A stretch of 64,000 bases of DNA from F1-60-MAGs163 sp046091165 (GTDB taxonomy: Bacteria > Actinomycetota > Thermoleophilia > Solirubrobacterales > Solirubrobacteraceae): assembly GCA_046091165.1 (NCBI GenBank), contig JBJTBE010000008.1:1-64000 (forward strand). Reading direction: 5' to 3'. Positions within the stretch are counted from its first letter, which is position 1, and the number at the start of each line of letters is the position of its first letter. Of this stretch, positions 24,955-34,066 are shown one piece after another. Position numbers and translations under genes: made by a program. Below the pieces are notes generated by a model. That model saw only the letters and a list, made by a program, of their open reading frames with translations, did no database searches and was not told where the DNA came from.

Positions 24955-25392
24955 GTGGAGACGATCGGCGCCGTTGAAGCCCTCACCTGCCTCCTCCTTG
25001 GCTGGGCGTGTGCCAGCGACCTGCGCACGCGGATGATTCCCAACGCCTGCAGCGTTGGCGGCGCGATCGTCGTCGGGACCGCTTCGCTCGTGAGTGGCGC
25101 GGAGCCCCTGGCGCTCGCCCTGGCCGTCGTTGCGGTGGCGGTCTTCCTGGGCGGCGCCGCGCTGGTGCGACCCGACGGCCTCGGGGCCGGCGACGCAAAG
25201 CTGGCCGTGCTGCTCGCGGCGGCGATGGGCAGCCGGGTGGCGACCGCCCTGCTCCTGGGCCTTCTCGGCGGCCTCGCCTGGTGCCTGGGCGCGTGGGCCG
25301 TCCGGGGGCGGGGGCGCCTCGGCGAAGCGAAGGTGCCGCTTGCCCCGTTTCTCGCCGGCGGTGCCGCCCTCACCCTGGGGCTGGCCGGTTAG
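24955..25392 (+). CDS. Prepilin peptidase, A24 family (short TadV/CpaA type)
   Basis: Integral membrane aspartic protease that removes class III signal peptides from pilins. 145 residues with only the catalytic domain and no N-terminal methylase domain: first Asp in ASDLRTRMIPN, second in LGAGDAKLA (GxGD). GTG start. No pilin or pilus-assembly gene is visible; its place just before aroC hints at a link to the pilus genes that neighbour aro genes in some bacteria, but this is not shown here. Confidence 0.85.
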   Translation: METIGAVEALTCLLLGWACASDLRTRMIPNACSVGGAIVVGTASLVSGAEPLALALAVVAVAVFLGGAALVRPDGLGAGDAKLAVLLAAAMGSRVATALLLGLLGGLAWCLGAWAVRGRGRLGEAKVPLAPFLAGGAALTLGLAG

Positions 25393-25435
25393 GCCCGCCT
25401 GACGGCCCGTGCCCTCGCTAGCCTCCGACCCGACC

Positions 25436-26605
25436 ATGACGGTGCGAATGACCACAGCAGGCGAATCCCACGGCCCCGGGCTGACCTGCATCGTGGAGGG
25501 CCTGCCGGCCGGCCTCGAGGTGGAACGCGAGACGATCGACGGCGACCTCGCCAGGCGCCAGCTGGGCCACGGGCGGGGCGGGCGGATGAAGATCGAGACC
25601 GACCGCTGCGAAGTTACCGCCGGCGTGCGCCACGGGCGCCTGCTGGGCGGCCCCGTGGCCATCCAGGTCGCCAACCGGGACTACGAGAACTGGGAAGAGC
25701 GCATGAACCCCTGGCCGGTGGAGGCCGAGGTGCCGCCGGTGGTGTTGCCCCGTCCCGGCCACGCCGACCTCGTCGGTGCCTGGAAATACGGAACCGGCGA
25801 CATCCGGGACATCCTCGAGCGCGCCAGTGCCCGGGAGACGACGGCACGGGTGGCCGGCGGAGCGCTCTGCCGCGGGTTCCTGCGGGCGCTCGGCGTCGAG
25901 CTGCGTTCCCACGTGGTGCGAATCGGCACGGTGAGTGCGCCCGAGCGCGAGGAGCAGCTGACCGTCGAGAGCTTTGAGGGGGTCGACGAGGATCCGGTGC
26001 GCTGCCTGGACCCCGAGGCCGGGAAGGCGATGGTCGAACACATCAATTTCCAGCGCAAGGCCAACGAGTCGATCGGCGGGACCTTCGAGGTCGTGGCCTT
26101 CGGCCTCGTGCCGGGGCTCGGCTCGCACATCTCGTGGGAGAGCCGGCTGGACGGCCGGATCGGAGGGGCGATCTGCTCGATCCAGGCGGTCAAGGGCGCC
26201 TCGCTGGGCGACGGGTGGGATCTCCCCGCCCGGCCCGGCTCGGAGGCTCATGACGAGATCTTCTTCTCGGAGGAGAGGGGCTTCTACCGGGAGACCAACC
26301 GGGCCGGCGGCCTCGAAGGCGGGATGACGACCGGTGAGCCCCTGACGGTGCAGGGTGCGATGAAGCCACTCCCCACGCTCACCAAGCCACTTCGCTCGGT
26401 GGACATCTCGACCCGGGAGCCGGCAGAGGCCCTCAGGGAGAGGACCGACTCCTGCACCGTGCCGGCCGCCGGGGTGGTCGGCGAGGCAATGGTCGCCCTC
26501 GTTCTCGCCGGGGCCTACCGCGAAAAGTTCGGCGGCGATCACATCGACGACGTCCGGCAGTCGGTCGCCGCCTACTGCGAGCGGATCGGGTGGCGCCCGC
26601 GCTGA
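25436..26605 (+). CDS. aroC: Chorismate synthase
   Basis: FMN-dependent last step of the shikimate pathway, EPSP to chorismate. 389 residues: GESHGPGLTCIVEGLPAGL, RRQLGHGRGGRMKIETD, RPGHADLVGAWKYGTGDIRD, ILERASARET, and a C-terminal RTDSCTVPAAGVVGEAM. ATG 25436 is taken as start (TAGCCT lies 11 nt upstream); ATG 25448 is possible. The end overlaps aroKB by 16 nt. Confidence 0.96.
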   Translation: MTVRMTTAGESHGPGLTCIVEGLPAGLEVERETIDGDLARRQLGHGRGGRMKIETDRCEVTAGVRHGRLLGGPVAIQVANRDYENWEERMNPWPVEAEVPPVVLPRPGHADLVGAWKYGTGDIRDILERASARETTARVAGGALCRGFLRALGVELRSHVVRIGTVSAPEREEQLTVESFEGVDEDPVRCLDPEAGKAMVEHINFQRKANESIGGTFEVVAFGLVPGLGSHISWESRLDGRIGGAICSIQAVKGASLGDGWDLPARPGSEAHDEIFFSEERGFYRETNRAGGLEGGMTTGEPLTVQGAMKPLPTLTKPLRSVDISTREPAEALRERTDSCTVPAAGVVGEAMVALVLAGAYREKFGGDHIDDVRQSVAAYCERIGWRPR

Positions 26606-28119
26606 TCCGCTCCATCGTCCTTGTCGGCTTCATGGGCGCCGGCAAGAGCACGCTGGCCGAGGCGATCGCCGGCGAGCTCGACGTCCCCTGGAGCGACAGC
26701 GACGCCGGGATCGAGGCCCAGGACGGGCGCACCATTGCGGAGATCTTCGAGCAGGACGGTGAAGCCGCGTTCCGCGAGGTGGAGGCCGGCGTGGTATCCC
26801 GGCTGCTCGGCGGAAAGCCCCAGGTCATCGCACTCGGGGGCGGGTCGCTGGGCGATCCCGGCGTCCGCGAAATGCTCGAAGCCCACCTGGTGGTGCTGGT
26901 TGACGTGGAAGAGGAGAAGGCGTGGGAGCGCAGCAGCGAGAGCGGGCGCCCGCTTGCCGCCGACCGTGAGGCCTTCGCCGACCTCTTCCGCTCGAGGGAG
27001 CCCCAGTACCTGCTCGCGGCCGACGCCATCGTCCCGGCCGACCTGGCCGACCCCGCGCCCCTGGCCAGAATCCTGGGCGAGATGGCGGCAGAACCCGGGC
27101 CGTTTCCGTGGCTGCTCTGGGCGGTGGCCGGGGACCGGTCCTACCCCTGCTGGGTGGGAGAGGGCGCGCTCAAGGACGCTCCCTGGCCGGCCACGGACGG
27201 CAGGCGGTTCGTCATAACCGACACCAACGTCGGAGAGCTGTACGCCGGCCTGGTCCCCGGGAGTGCCGGCCTCGTCGAGATTCCGCCGGGCGAGAGCGCC
27301 AAGACCCTGGAGACCGCCGAGCGGGTCTGGCAGGCCCTGGCCGAGCAGGAGGCCACCCGCGCCGACACGATCGTCGCCCTCGGCGGCGGCGTGGTCGGCG
27401 ACCTCGCCGGATTCTGCGCCGCCGGCTACCAGCGGGGTGTCGCCCTCCTCCAGCTCCCGACGACCCTCGTAGCCCAGGTCGACTCGGCCTACGGAGGCAA
27501 GACGGGGGTGGACCTTCCGGCGGCCAAGAACTACGTGGGCGCCTATCACCAGCCGGAGGCGGTCATCGCCGACACCGCCCTGCTCGCCAGCCTGCCACCG
27601 GCCGAAATCGCGGCCGGGCGGGCCGAGGTGATCAAGACGGGGCTGATCGCCGGCGGTGAGCTGTGGGCACGGATCGCCGCCGGGGAGCCAATCGACGCCC
27701 GCATGATCAGGGACTGCGCATGGACGAAGCTGAAGGTCGTGGCTGCCGACGAGCGCGACGGGGGGCGCCGGCAGGTGCTCAACCTCGGGCACACGACCGG
27801 GCACGCGATCGAGGTCGTGACCGGATACACCGAGCTGCGCCATGGCGAGGCCGTCGGCCTCGGCCTGCTCGTCGCCCTGCGGCTTTCGGGTGCTTCGGAG
27901 CTTCGAGAGGAGGTCGCGCTCCTGCTCGGTAAGGCCGGCCTCCCGGTCGACCTTCCGGGCCTCGACGTCGACGCGGTTATCGAGGCGACCAGGCTCGACA
28001 AGAAGCGGGTCGGCCAAGAGGTCCCGTTCGTTCTCTGCACCGCACCGGGACAGGTGACGCCGGGCTGCCCGGTTGAACCCGGGCTTCTCCACGCGGCAGT
28101 GACCGAACTGGCCGGCTGA
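26590..28119 (+). CDS. aroKB: Fused shikimate kinase / 3-dehydroquinate synthase
   Basis: Bifunctional 509-residue protein. Residues 1-160, shikimate kinase: Walker A GFMGAGKST, SDSDAGIEAQ, FREVEAGVV, IALGGGS, FRSREPQY. Residues about 175-509, 3-dehydroquinate synthase (DAHP to 3-dehydroquinate): GGGVVGDLAGFCAAGY, PTTLVAQVDSAYGGKTGVD, NLGHTTGHAIE and RHGEAVGLG with NAD and zinc ligands. Both halves look complete, joining steps 2 and 5 of the pathway. GTG start overlaps aroC. The fusion is in frame and unbroken. Confidence 0.94.
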   Translation: MAPALIRSIVLVGFMGAGKSTLAEAIAGELDVPWSDSDAGIEAQDGRTIAEIFEQDGEAAFREVEAGVVSRLLGGKPQVIALGGGSLGDPGVREMLEAHLVVLVDVEEEKAWERSSESGRPLAADREAFADLFRSREPQYLLAADAIVPADLADPAPLARILGEMAAEPGPFPWLLWAVAGDRSYPCWVGEGALKDAPWPATDGRRFVITDTNVGELYAGLVPGSAGLVEIPPGESAKTLETAERVWQALAEQEATRADTIVALGGGVVGDLAGFCAAGYQRGVALLQLPTTLVAQVDSAYGGKTGVDLPAAKNYVGAYHQPEAVIADTALLASLPPAEIAAGRAEVIKTGLIAGGELWARIAAGEPIDARMIRDCAWTKLKVVAADERDGGRRQVLNLGHTTGHAIEVVTGYTELRHGEAVGLGLLVALRLSGASELREEVALLLGKAGLPVDLPGLDVDAVIEATRLDKKRVGQEVPFVLCTAPGQVTPGCPVEPGLLHAAVTELAG

Positions 28120-28161
28120 GCCGTTTCCCGAATCGCCCGCCGCTGGTGGCACACTGGCACG

Positions 28162-28614
28162 GTGCTTGCCCACAACCGCATAGCCGTGATGCACGGGGTC
28201 AACCTCGACCAGCTCGGGCGCCGTGACCCGGCCCAGTACGGAGGCATGGACTTCGCCCGCCTGGAGCAGGCGATCGGCGGCTGGGCTAGGGAGCTCGGCC
28301 TCGAGGCCACCTTCTTCCAGACCAACGCCGAGGGGGAGTTCGTCGAGTACCTCCATCGCCTCGACGGCATCGCCGACGCCATCCTCCTGAACCCCGGTGC
28401 GTGGACCCACTACTCCTGGGCGATCCGCGACGCCCTCGAGATCGCCGCGCTCCCCGCCGTGGAGGTGCACCTGAGCGACGTCGACAACCGCGAGGACTTC
28501 CGCCGGGTGTCGGTCATCTCCGACCTCTGCGCGGGCACCGTCAAGGGGCAGGGCCCCGAGGGCTACCGGGAGGCCCTGGCGCTTCTCCGCGACCAGCTCT
28601 CGGCGCCCTCGTGA
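28162..28614 (+). CDS. aroQ: 3-dehydroquinate dehydratase, type II
   Basis: Dodecameric dehydratase, third step of the shikimate pathway. 150 residues: HGVNLDQLGRRDPAQYG with the catalytic Tyr, QTNAEGEFVEYLHR, LNPGAWTHYSWAIRDAL, EVHLSDVDNREDFR. The usual HGPNLN is HGVNLD and THTS is THYS; the catalytic residues remain. GTG start; a weak CACACT box lies 6 nt before it. Overlaps the peptidase gene (GTGA). Confidence 0.93.
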   Translation: MLAHNRIAVMHGVNLDQLGRRDPAQYGGMDFARLEQAIGGWARELGLEATFFQTNAEGEFVEYLHRLDGIADAILLNPGAWTHYSWAIRDALEIAALPAVEVHLSDVDNREDFRRVSVISDLCAGTVKGQGPEGYREALALLRDQLSAPS

Positions 28615-29705
28615 GCGTTCCGGCCGGGCGCAGGGCGGCACTTGCCGCCCTGCTCGGCGAGCGCGCCCTGGACCGTCTGATCGTCTCCGCAGAGCACGAC
28701 CTGCGGTGGCTGACCGGCTTCACCGGCTCCAGTGGGCTGGCCCTCGTGCCCGCCGCCGGCGATCCGCTCTTCCTCACCGACTTTCGCTACGCCGAGCAGG
28801 CCTCGGAGCAGCTGCCCGCCGGGTGGACGGTGATGCGCACCAGCCTCGAACTTCTCGGGGCGGGCCTGGGCGAGGCGACCTCCGGGGAGCAGCTGGGCGC
28901 CGTCGGCTTCGACCCCTCCCAGGTGACGGTGGAGCAGCTTTCGGCCCTCTCCGGGGCGCTCGAGGGCCGCGCCGGGCTCGTCGAGGCCAAGGGACTGGTC
29001 GTCGGCCTGCGGCAGGTGAAGGACGAAGATGAGGTCGCCCGCATCCGGGCGGCGTCGCAGCTGGCCGACGCGGCTCTCGTCGAGGTCGTTGGCAGGGGCC
29101 TGGCGGGCCGCAGCGAGCGCGAGGTGGCGACCGACCTTGAGACCACGCTCATCGGGCTGGGGGCCGACGGCATGAGCTTTCCCCCGATCGTCGCCTCCGG
29201 AGCCCACGGTGCGCTGCCGCACGCCGAGCCTCGCGACGAGGAGATTCCCCGCGGTGTGCTGGTGACCATCGACTGGGGGGCACGGCTCGACGGATACTGC
29301 TCGGACTGCACCCGGACCTTTGCCACCGGCGCGGTCGGCGAACGCGGGCTTGAGGTCTACGAACTCGTCAACGCCGCCCGTGCGGCCGGAATCGAAGCGG
29401 CCCGTCCGGGCCGCAGCGGGCCCGAGGTCGACTCGGTGGCACGGGCCGTTATCGAGGAGGCCGGCTTCGGCGAGTTCTTCGGCCATGGGCTCGGCCACGG
29501 CGTGGGGCTCGAGGTGCACGAGGCCCCGCGGCTGTCCCCCCGCGGCGGCCCCGCGCCGCTCGAGCCGGGAATGGTCGTCACCGTCGAGCCGGGGATCTAC
29601 CTCCCGGGGGAGCTCGGCGTTCGTATCGAGGACCTCATCGTGGTCGAGGACGGCGAGCCGACCGTCCTGACTTCCCTCGACCGCGAACTGGTCGAGGTCG
29701 GCTGA
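28611..29705 (+). CDS. Xaa-Pro peptidase (M24B)
   Basis: Pita-bread metallopeptidase removing residues next to proline. 364 residues from a GTG that overlaps the aroQ stop. N-terminal creatinase-like domain (LRWLTGFTGSSGLALV), then metal ligands in DWGARLDGYCSDCTRTF, HGLGHGVGLEVHE, EPGIYLPGELGVRIED. Aminopeptidase P or prolidase cannot be told apart. The aroQ-peptidase-efp-nusB order is common in bacteria; here efp follows only after an antisense gene. Confidence 0.93.
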   Translation: MSVPAGRRAALAALLGERALDRLIVSAEHDLRWLTGFTGSSGLALVPAAGDPLFLTDFRYAEQASEQLPAGWTVMRTSLELLGAGLGEATSGEQLGAVGFDPSQVTVEQLSALSGALEGRAGLVEAKGLVVGLRQVKDEDEVARIRAASQLADAALVEVVGRGLAGRSEREVATDLETTLIGLGADGMSFPPIVASGAHGALPHAEPRDEEIPRGVLVTIDWGARLDGYCSDCTRTFATGAVGERGLEVYELVNAARAAGIEAARPGRSGPEVDSVARAVIEEAGFGEFFGHGLGHGVGLEVHEAPRLSPRGGPAPLEPGMVVTVEPGIYLPGELGVRIEDLIVVEDGEPTVLTSLDRELVEVG

Positions 29706-29716
29706 TCCGTCAGCCG
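29699..29716 (+). terminator. Hairpin spanning both convergent stop codons
   Basis: CGGCTGA (29699..29705) and TCAGCCG (29710..29716) are perfect 7-bp arms around TCCG. The TGA stops of the peptidase (plus) and the acyltransferase (minus) each form the inner end of one arm. TTCCCCC follows on the plus strand, so it could terminate or slow transcription from the left. Confidence 0.45.
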
Positions 29717-31896
29717 TTCCCCCGGTCGGGGGGCGGCAGGAGCCATCCGTCCCTCTCGAGCGCCCGCAGCAGGAAGGGGGCGAGGGTCTGGTTCCACTGG
29801 GGCGACTGGTGGTTGCCGTCCGCGTACACGAGGACACCGCCGATCACCGGGTAGCACCGGCGCCTGTCGCAGTAGAAGTCGGTGAGGTCGACCGTTCGGT
29901 ACTTCCTGCCCCCAAGCTCGCTGGCCGCGACGGCGGCGCTGTCGATCCGGTCGGCATCCGACCGCGGGTTGGCGCAGGCCGGGCCGGCCAGGCGTCCCTG
30001 GGCGATAGCCCGCTCGATACAGTCGAGCGAGGTGTCGGTGGTGCGGGGATTGTCCCGGACGACCACCACCTGCTTTACGGAGGCGGGCAGGCCGGCCCAG
30101 GCCTTCTTGTAGGAGCCGACCTCGCTCGGGTCTCCGGTGGCCATCTGGCTGAAGAAGACGGTCGAGACCTCGGGGTGGGCCTCCAGCCACCTGGGGATAT
30201 CTCGCTTCCACTGGGCGCAGGCCTCGGGGTCCTGGGGACTGCGGTCACGGGTCACCGTGGTGAAGTCGCAGCCACCTTCGGTCATCGACGCGATGTACCA
30301 GTCGCGCTCCTTGCCCAGCACGCTGAAGGCCGGACGCCACTGCGCCGCATGGCTGTCCCCGATGAGCGCGGCCTGGCGCCTGGCCTTGGACGGGCGAACG
30401 CCGAGCCCGCAGACCGAGAGGCCGTCCTCTTCCTTGAGCCCGTCGATGCAGACGTTCTTGTTCCGGTTCTCTCCCTTGCCGCCCTCGTCGAACTTCACCG
30501 ACCCCGGCGAGGGAATGACCACGTTCTTCAGCTTCGGGTTGACGCAGGGCTGGTTCTTCGGATCGCGGGAGGCGGCACCCAGGCACGCGGGGTTGCTGGC
30601 CAGGAGGCGCTCGGCGGCCAGCTGGTCGCTGGCCTGGCGGTCCTTGAGGGCGCTGAGGGCAAAGGTGACCCCGAGCAGGACCGGCAGCGTGGCGACGACC
30701 ATGACCAGAGCGGTCTTGCGGGGCCGCTCCCGGGCCAGGAACGACCCCTTCCTGACGGGATCCTCGACAAAGCGCTTGGAGAGAGCGGCGAGCACGAGGG
30801 TCAGGCCGATGAGAAGGAACTTCACGGGGACGGTCAGCTGGCGGTCGAGGAGGAACGGCGTGAGGATCAGGAGCGGCCAGTGCCAGAGGTAGATGGAGTA
30901 GGAGACGTCCCCGGTCCACTGGACCGGCTGCAGCCTCATCCAGCCGAGGGGCGCCCACCTGACCGGCGGCGCCCCGGCCCAGATCACGAGGAGCGTGCCC
31001 GCGATCGGGAGCATCGCCGCATAGCCGGGGAACGGGGTCTGCCTGGTGTACAGGAACGCGGCGGCAAGGATCATCAGGACCCCGGCCCACGAAACCGCGG
31101 CCCGCAGCCTCGGGTCGGCCCGCGAGGCGGCCATCAGGGCAAGGAGGCCCCCGGTCCCGAACTCCCAGACCCGGGTCGGGGTTATGAAGAAGGCCGACTC
31201 CGGGGTGGTCGCCGTCCCGATGATCGACCACGCCAGGCTGACGGCGGTCAACAGGGCAAGCATGGTGGCGATCGCCCGGATCCGGACGTTGTCGGCGGCC
31301 CTGCGGGCGAAGAGCATCGCGATCACGATCAGGACCGGCCAGAAGATGTAGAACTGCTCCTCGACCGAGAGCGACCAGTAGTGCTGGACCGGTGAGGGGC
31401 GGTTGTCCTGGCCCAGGTAATCGACGGCCTGGCCGGCCAGGTACCAGTTCTCGTAGTAGAGGGTGCTGGCCCGAATCTCGGCGAGGAACTGGTCCCACAG
31501 GTTCTGCGGGACAACGAGCAGCGTGGCGACCAGCGTGAAGGCCAGCACCAGCAGCGCCGCGGGGAGGATCCGTCGCGCGCGCCTGGCCCAGAATCCCGGC
31601 AGGGAGACCTTCTGCGTCCGGCCAACCTCCCGGATGAGGTGGCCGGTGATCAGGAACCCGGAGATCGCAAAGAAGACGTCGACGCCGATGTAGCCGCCCG
31701 GGACCAGCGAGGGGAAGAAGTGGAAGATGACCACGGTCGCCACCGCGATCGCCCGAAGAGCCTGAATCTCGGGGCGGATCGCCGAGCCGACGCCGGGTTC
31801 CCGGGCCTCGCTGCGCTTCTTTTCCCGCTCGGCAGCGCGCAGGGCCGCCGCCGATGGCGGCTTGGCTTCGTCCGGGTCCGCAGTGAGGTCCGTCAT
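29710..31896 (-). CDS. Membrane acyltransferase (OafA/YrhL type) with SGNH domain
   Basis: 728 residues. An N-terminal hydrophilic stretch, then an acyltransferase-3 domain (about 55-420): PEIQALRAIAVATVVIFHFF, GGYIGVDVFFAISGFLITG, RARRILPAALLVLAF and about ten helices. The C-terminal extracellular part has SGNH hydrolase marks: GDSHAAQWRPAF and, near the end, YADGNHQSPQW. Such proteins O-acetylate surface polysaccharide or peptidoglycan. Start ATG 31896 was chosen as the first plausible start before the conserved part. It lies on the opposite strand between the peptidase and efp, interrupting an otherwise co-directional run. Confidence 0.9.
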   Translation of the reverse strand: MTDLTADPDEAKPPSAAALRAAEREKKRSEAREPGVGSAIRPEIQALRAIAVATVVIFHFFPSLVPGGYIGVDVFFAISGFLITGHLIREVGRTQKVSLPGFWARRARRILPAALLVLAFTLVATLLVVPQNLWDQFLAEIRASTLYYENWYLAGQAVDYLGQDNRPSPVQHYWSLSVEEQFYIFWPVLIVIAMLFARRAADNVRIRAIATMLALLTAVSLAWSIIGTATTPESAFFITPTRVWEFGTGGLLALMAASRADPRLRAAVSWAGVLMILAAAFLYTRQTPFPGYAAMLPIAGTLLVIWAGAPPVRWAPLGWMRLQPVQWTGDVSYSIYLWHWPLLILTPFLLDRQLTVPVKFLLIGLTLVLAALSKRFVEDPVRKGSFLARERPRKTALVMVVATLPVLLGVTFALSALKDRQASDQLAAERLLASNPACLGAASRDPKNQPCVNPKLKNVVIPSPGSVKFDEGGKGENRNKNVCIDGLKEEDGLSVCGLGVRPSKARRQAALIGDSHAAQWRPAFSVLGKERDWYIASMTEGGCDFTTVTRDRSPQDPEACAQWKRDIPRWLEAHPEVSTVFFSQMATGDPSEVGSYKKAWAGLPASVKQVVVVRDNPRTTDTSLDCIERAIAQGRLAGPACANPRSDADRIDSAAVAASELGGRKYRTVDLTDFYCDRRRCYPVIGGVLVYADGNHQSPQWNQTLAPFLLRALERDGWLLPPPDRGNG

Positions 31897-31965
31897 CGGG
31901 CTGATCGCGCGGGGCGCGAGACCAGACGGTAGCCGCCGGGGAGGCCGGCAGGGCCCGGTCGGCGC

Positions 31966-31981
31966 TAACCTCGCCGCCGCG
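31966..31981 (+). promoter_or_regulatory. Candidate -10 box for efp
   Basis: TAACCT (31966..31971) is followed by 10 nt and ATG 31982. There is no Shine-Dalgarno sequence. The 85-bp gap to the divergent acyltransferase must hold both promoters. Confidence 0.4.
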
Positions 31982-32542
31982 ATGCTCTCGACCAGCGAGT
32001 TCAAGAACGGCAACCACATCGAGGTGGACGGGGTCGTCTACAAGATCCTCGACTTCCAGCACGTCAAGCCGGGCAAGGGCGGCGCCTTCGTGCGGACGAG
32101 GCTTCGTCGCACCAGCGACGGCAACGTCATCGACAAGACCTTCCGCGCAGGCGAGAAGTTCCGCTCGGTGCACACCGAGGCGCGCCGCATGAGCTTCCTC
32201 TACGCCGACGGGAGCGAGGCCCACTTCATGGACAGCGAGAGCTTCGACCAGATTGCCCTGCCCGAGGACTCGGTGAGCGAGGAGCTTCGCTGGACCAAGC
32301 CCAACGACGAGGTCGACATGCTCTTCATCGATGGCAGCCCATCGTCGCTGCAGCTCCCGGCCTCGGTCGAGCTCGAGGTCACCGACACCGAGCCCGGAGT
32401 CCGGGGTGACACCGCCTCGGGGGGCGGGAACAAGCCGGCGACGCTCGAGACCGGGGCCGTTATCCAGGTTCCGCTGTTCGTCGACGTCGGCGATCGCGTG
32501 AAGGTGCAGACCGAGTCCGGCGAATACATGTCCCGGGCCTGA
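31982..32542 (+). CDS. efp: Elongation factor P
   Basis: Relieves ribosome stalling at polyproline. 186 residues: KNGNHIEVDGVVYKILDFQH, then VKPGKGGAFVRTRLRR with the tip Lys in PGKGGAF, and the C-terminal OB domain ending TGAVIQVPLFVDVGD and GDRVKVQTESGEYMSRA. Full length. 4 nt before nusB. Confidence 0.97.
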   Translation: MLSTSEFKNGNHIEVDGVVYKILDFQHVKPGKGGAFVRTRLRRTSDGNVIDKTFRAGEKFRSVHTEARRMSFLYADGSEAHFMDSESFDQIALPEDSVSEELRWTKPNDEVDMLFIDGSPSSLQLPASVELEVTDTEPGVRGDTASGGGNKPATLETGAVIQVPLFVDVGDRVKVQTESGEYMSRA

Positions 32543-32546
32543 CCGG

Positions 32547-32966
32547 GTGTCCCGCCGCACCGACCAGCGGCGGGAGGCCGCCTTCGTCCTGTACGAGTCC
32601 GAGCAGTCGGGCCGCACCGTGCCCGAGGTGCTCGAGGCGCGCGGTGCGCCCGAGTTCACCGCCGGGCTCGCGCTGGCCGCCGATACCCACCGCGAGCGCC
32701 TGAACGGCCTGATCGCCAGGAACGCGAACGGCTGGGAGCTCGACCGGATAGCCGCGCTGGAGCGCTCGATCATGCTCGTGGCGCTGGCGGAGGTCGCCTA
32801 TGCCGGGGAGGTTCCCTCCGAGGAGCCGATTCCCGCCGCCGGGGCCATAGACGAGGCGGTCGAGGTGGCCAAGGAGTACTGCGGGAGCGCGGCGCCCGCG
32901 TTCGTAAACGGTGTGCTCGACGCCGCGTTCGCCGAGTTGCGGCAGAATCCCGACAGCGATGGATGA
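32547..32966 (+). CDS. nusB: Transcription antitermination protein NusB
   Basis: All-helical protein of the rRNA antitermination complex. 139 residues: RREAAFVLYESEQSGRTV, then WELDRIAALERSIMLVALAE, IDEAVEVAKEYCGSAAPAF, VNGVLD. GTG start 4 nt after efp. The last 8 nt overlap xseB. Confidence 0.93.
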   Translation: MSRRTDQRREAAFVLYESEQSGRTVPEVLEARGAPEFTAGLALAADTHRERLNGLIARNANGWELDRIAALERSIMLVALAEVAYAGEVPSEEPIPAAGAIDEAVEVAKEYCGSAAPAFVNGVLDAAFAELRQNPDSDG

Positions 32967-33171
32967 ACTTGACACCACGAGGCTCGACGAGCTCGTCGGG
33001 CAGCTGGAGCGCGCCGGCGAACAGCTTCGCGGCGGCGAGCTGAGCCCGGACGCCGCAGCCTCGCTGGTCGAGGACTGCGCAGCCCTGGCATCCCAGGCCT
33101 CGGCCGAGCTCGAGCGCCTCACCCGCGAGGGGGCGGCGGAGCCCTCACCCGGGCAGGACCGGCTCTTGTGA
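32959..33171 (+). CDS. xseB: Exodeoxyribonuclease VII small subunit (XseB)
   Basis: 70 residues, mostly two helices: MDELDTTRLDELVGQLERAG, ELSPDAAASLVEDCAALASQ, a typical XseB length and pattern. The large subunit XseA is not in this window, although the two genes often adjoin. ATG inside the end of nusB; the stop overlaps the GTG of the prenyltransferase. Confidence 0.8.
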   Translation: MDELDTTRLDELVGQLERAGEQLRGGELSPDAAASLVEDCAALASQASAELERLTREGAAEPSPGQDRLL

Positions 33172-34040
33172 GCTACCCGGACGACCTGCGCGCTCAGGTC
33201 GATCGGTACCTGGAGGAGATCGAGTTCGAGGGGCCGCCCGCCGCCGGTGGGCTGGTGGAGGCGATGCGCTACTCGCTCCTGGCCGGGGGAAAGAGGATCA
33301 GGCCGGTGCTGGCGCTGGCGACGGCACGCTCGCTGGGGGCACCGGCGGAGGGGGTGCTGCCCTTCGCGGCGTCGGTGGAGCTGGTCCACACCTACTCGCT
33401 GATCCACGACGACCTGCCGGCAATGGACGACGACGAGCTCCGTCGCGGTCGTCCGACCTGCCACGTCGAGTTCGGCGAGGACGTGGCGATCCTGGCCGGG
33501 GACGCGCTCTACGCCGAGGCCTTCCGCCTGCTGCTGGCCGAGCAGCCCGGGGCCGACGACCGCCGGCTCGCGGCCGCTCTCGAGCTGGCCCGGGCAACCG
33601 GCACCGACGGCATGGTTGGCGGGCAGTTCATCGACGTCAGGGAGCGGTCGGGACCCGGACCGGAGGGGCTCCAGGAGCTTCACGCGCTCAAGACGGGGCG
33701 GCTGATTGCGGTTTCCGTGGAGGGGCCGTGCCTGCTGCTCGGCGTCCGGGGAGAGGCGCTTGAGGCCTACCGACGCTTTGCCCGGGAGCTCGGCCTGCTG
33801 TTCCAGATCGTGGACGACGTCCTCGACGTGACCGCCAGCGACGAGGAGCTCGGCAAGCCCTCGGGGAGCGACGCCCGGCACGGCAAGCGCACGTACGTGA
33901 GCGAATTCGGGACCGAGGAGGCCCGCGAGCTGGCGGCAGCCTCCCGGGACCGTGCCCTCGAGGCCCTCGGTGAGGCCGCGGGCGCCGGAGCCGCGGAACT
34001 CGAGGCGATTACCCGGTTCATCGCCGACCGGGAGAACTGA
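33168..34040 (+). CDS. Polyprenyl (geranylgeranyl/farnesyl) diphosphate synthase
   Basis: Chain elongation of isoprenoid diphosphates. 290 residues: first Asp-rich motif LIHDDLPAMDDDELRRGRPT, GKRIRPVLALAT near the N-terminus, LKTGRLI, second motif FQIVDDVLDVT. The residues before the first motif (VELVHTYSLIHDD) fit a short to medium chain product. It directly precedes dxs, consistent with an isoprenoid operon. GTG start overlapping xseB. Confidence 0.92.
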   Translation: MSYPDDLRAQVDRYLEEIEFEGPPAAGGLVEAMRYSLLAGGKRIRPVLALATARSLGAPAEGVLPFAASVELVHTYSLIHDDLPAMDDDELRRGRPTCHVEFGEDVAILAGDALYAEAFRLLLAEQPGADDRRLAAALELARATGTDGMVGGQFIDVRERSGPGPEGLQELHALKTGRLIAVSVEGPCLLLGVRGEALEAYRRFARELGLLFQIVDDVLDVTASDEELGKPSGSDARHGKRTYVSEFGTEEARELAAASRDRALEALGEAAGAGAAELEAITRFIADREN

Positions 34041-34066
34041 AGGGGGCGCCGGGGCGTACCCTCTCT

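Noticed and set aside
26572..28641. A 689-codon open frame on the minus strand
   Set aside because: Antisense to the aroK-aroB fusion and aroQ, both convincingly coding.
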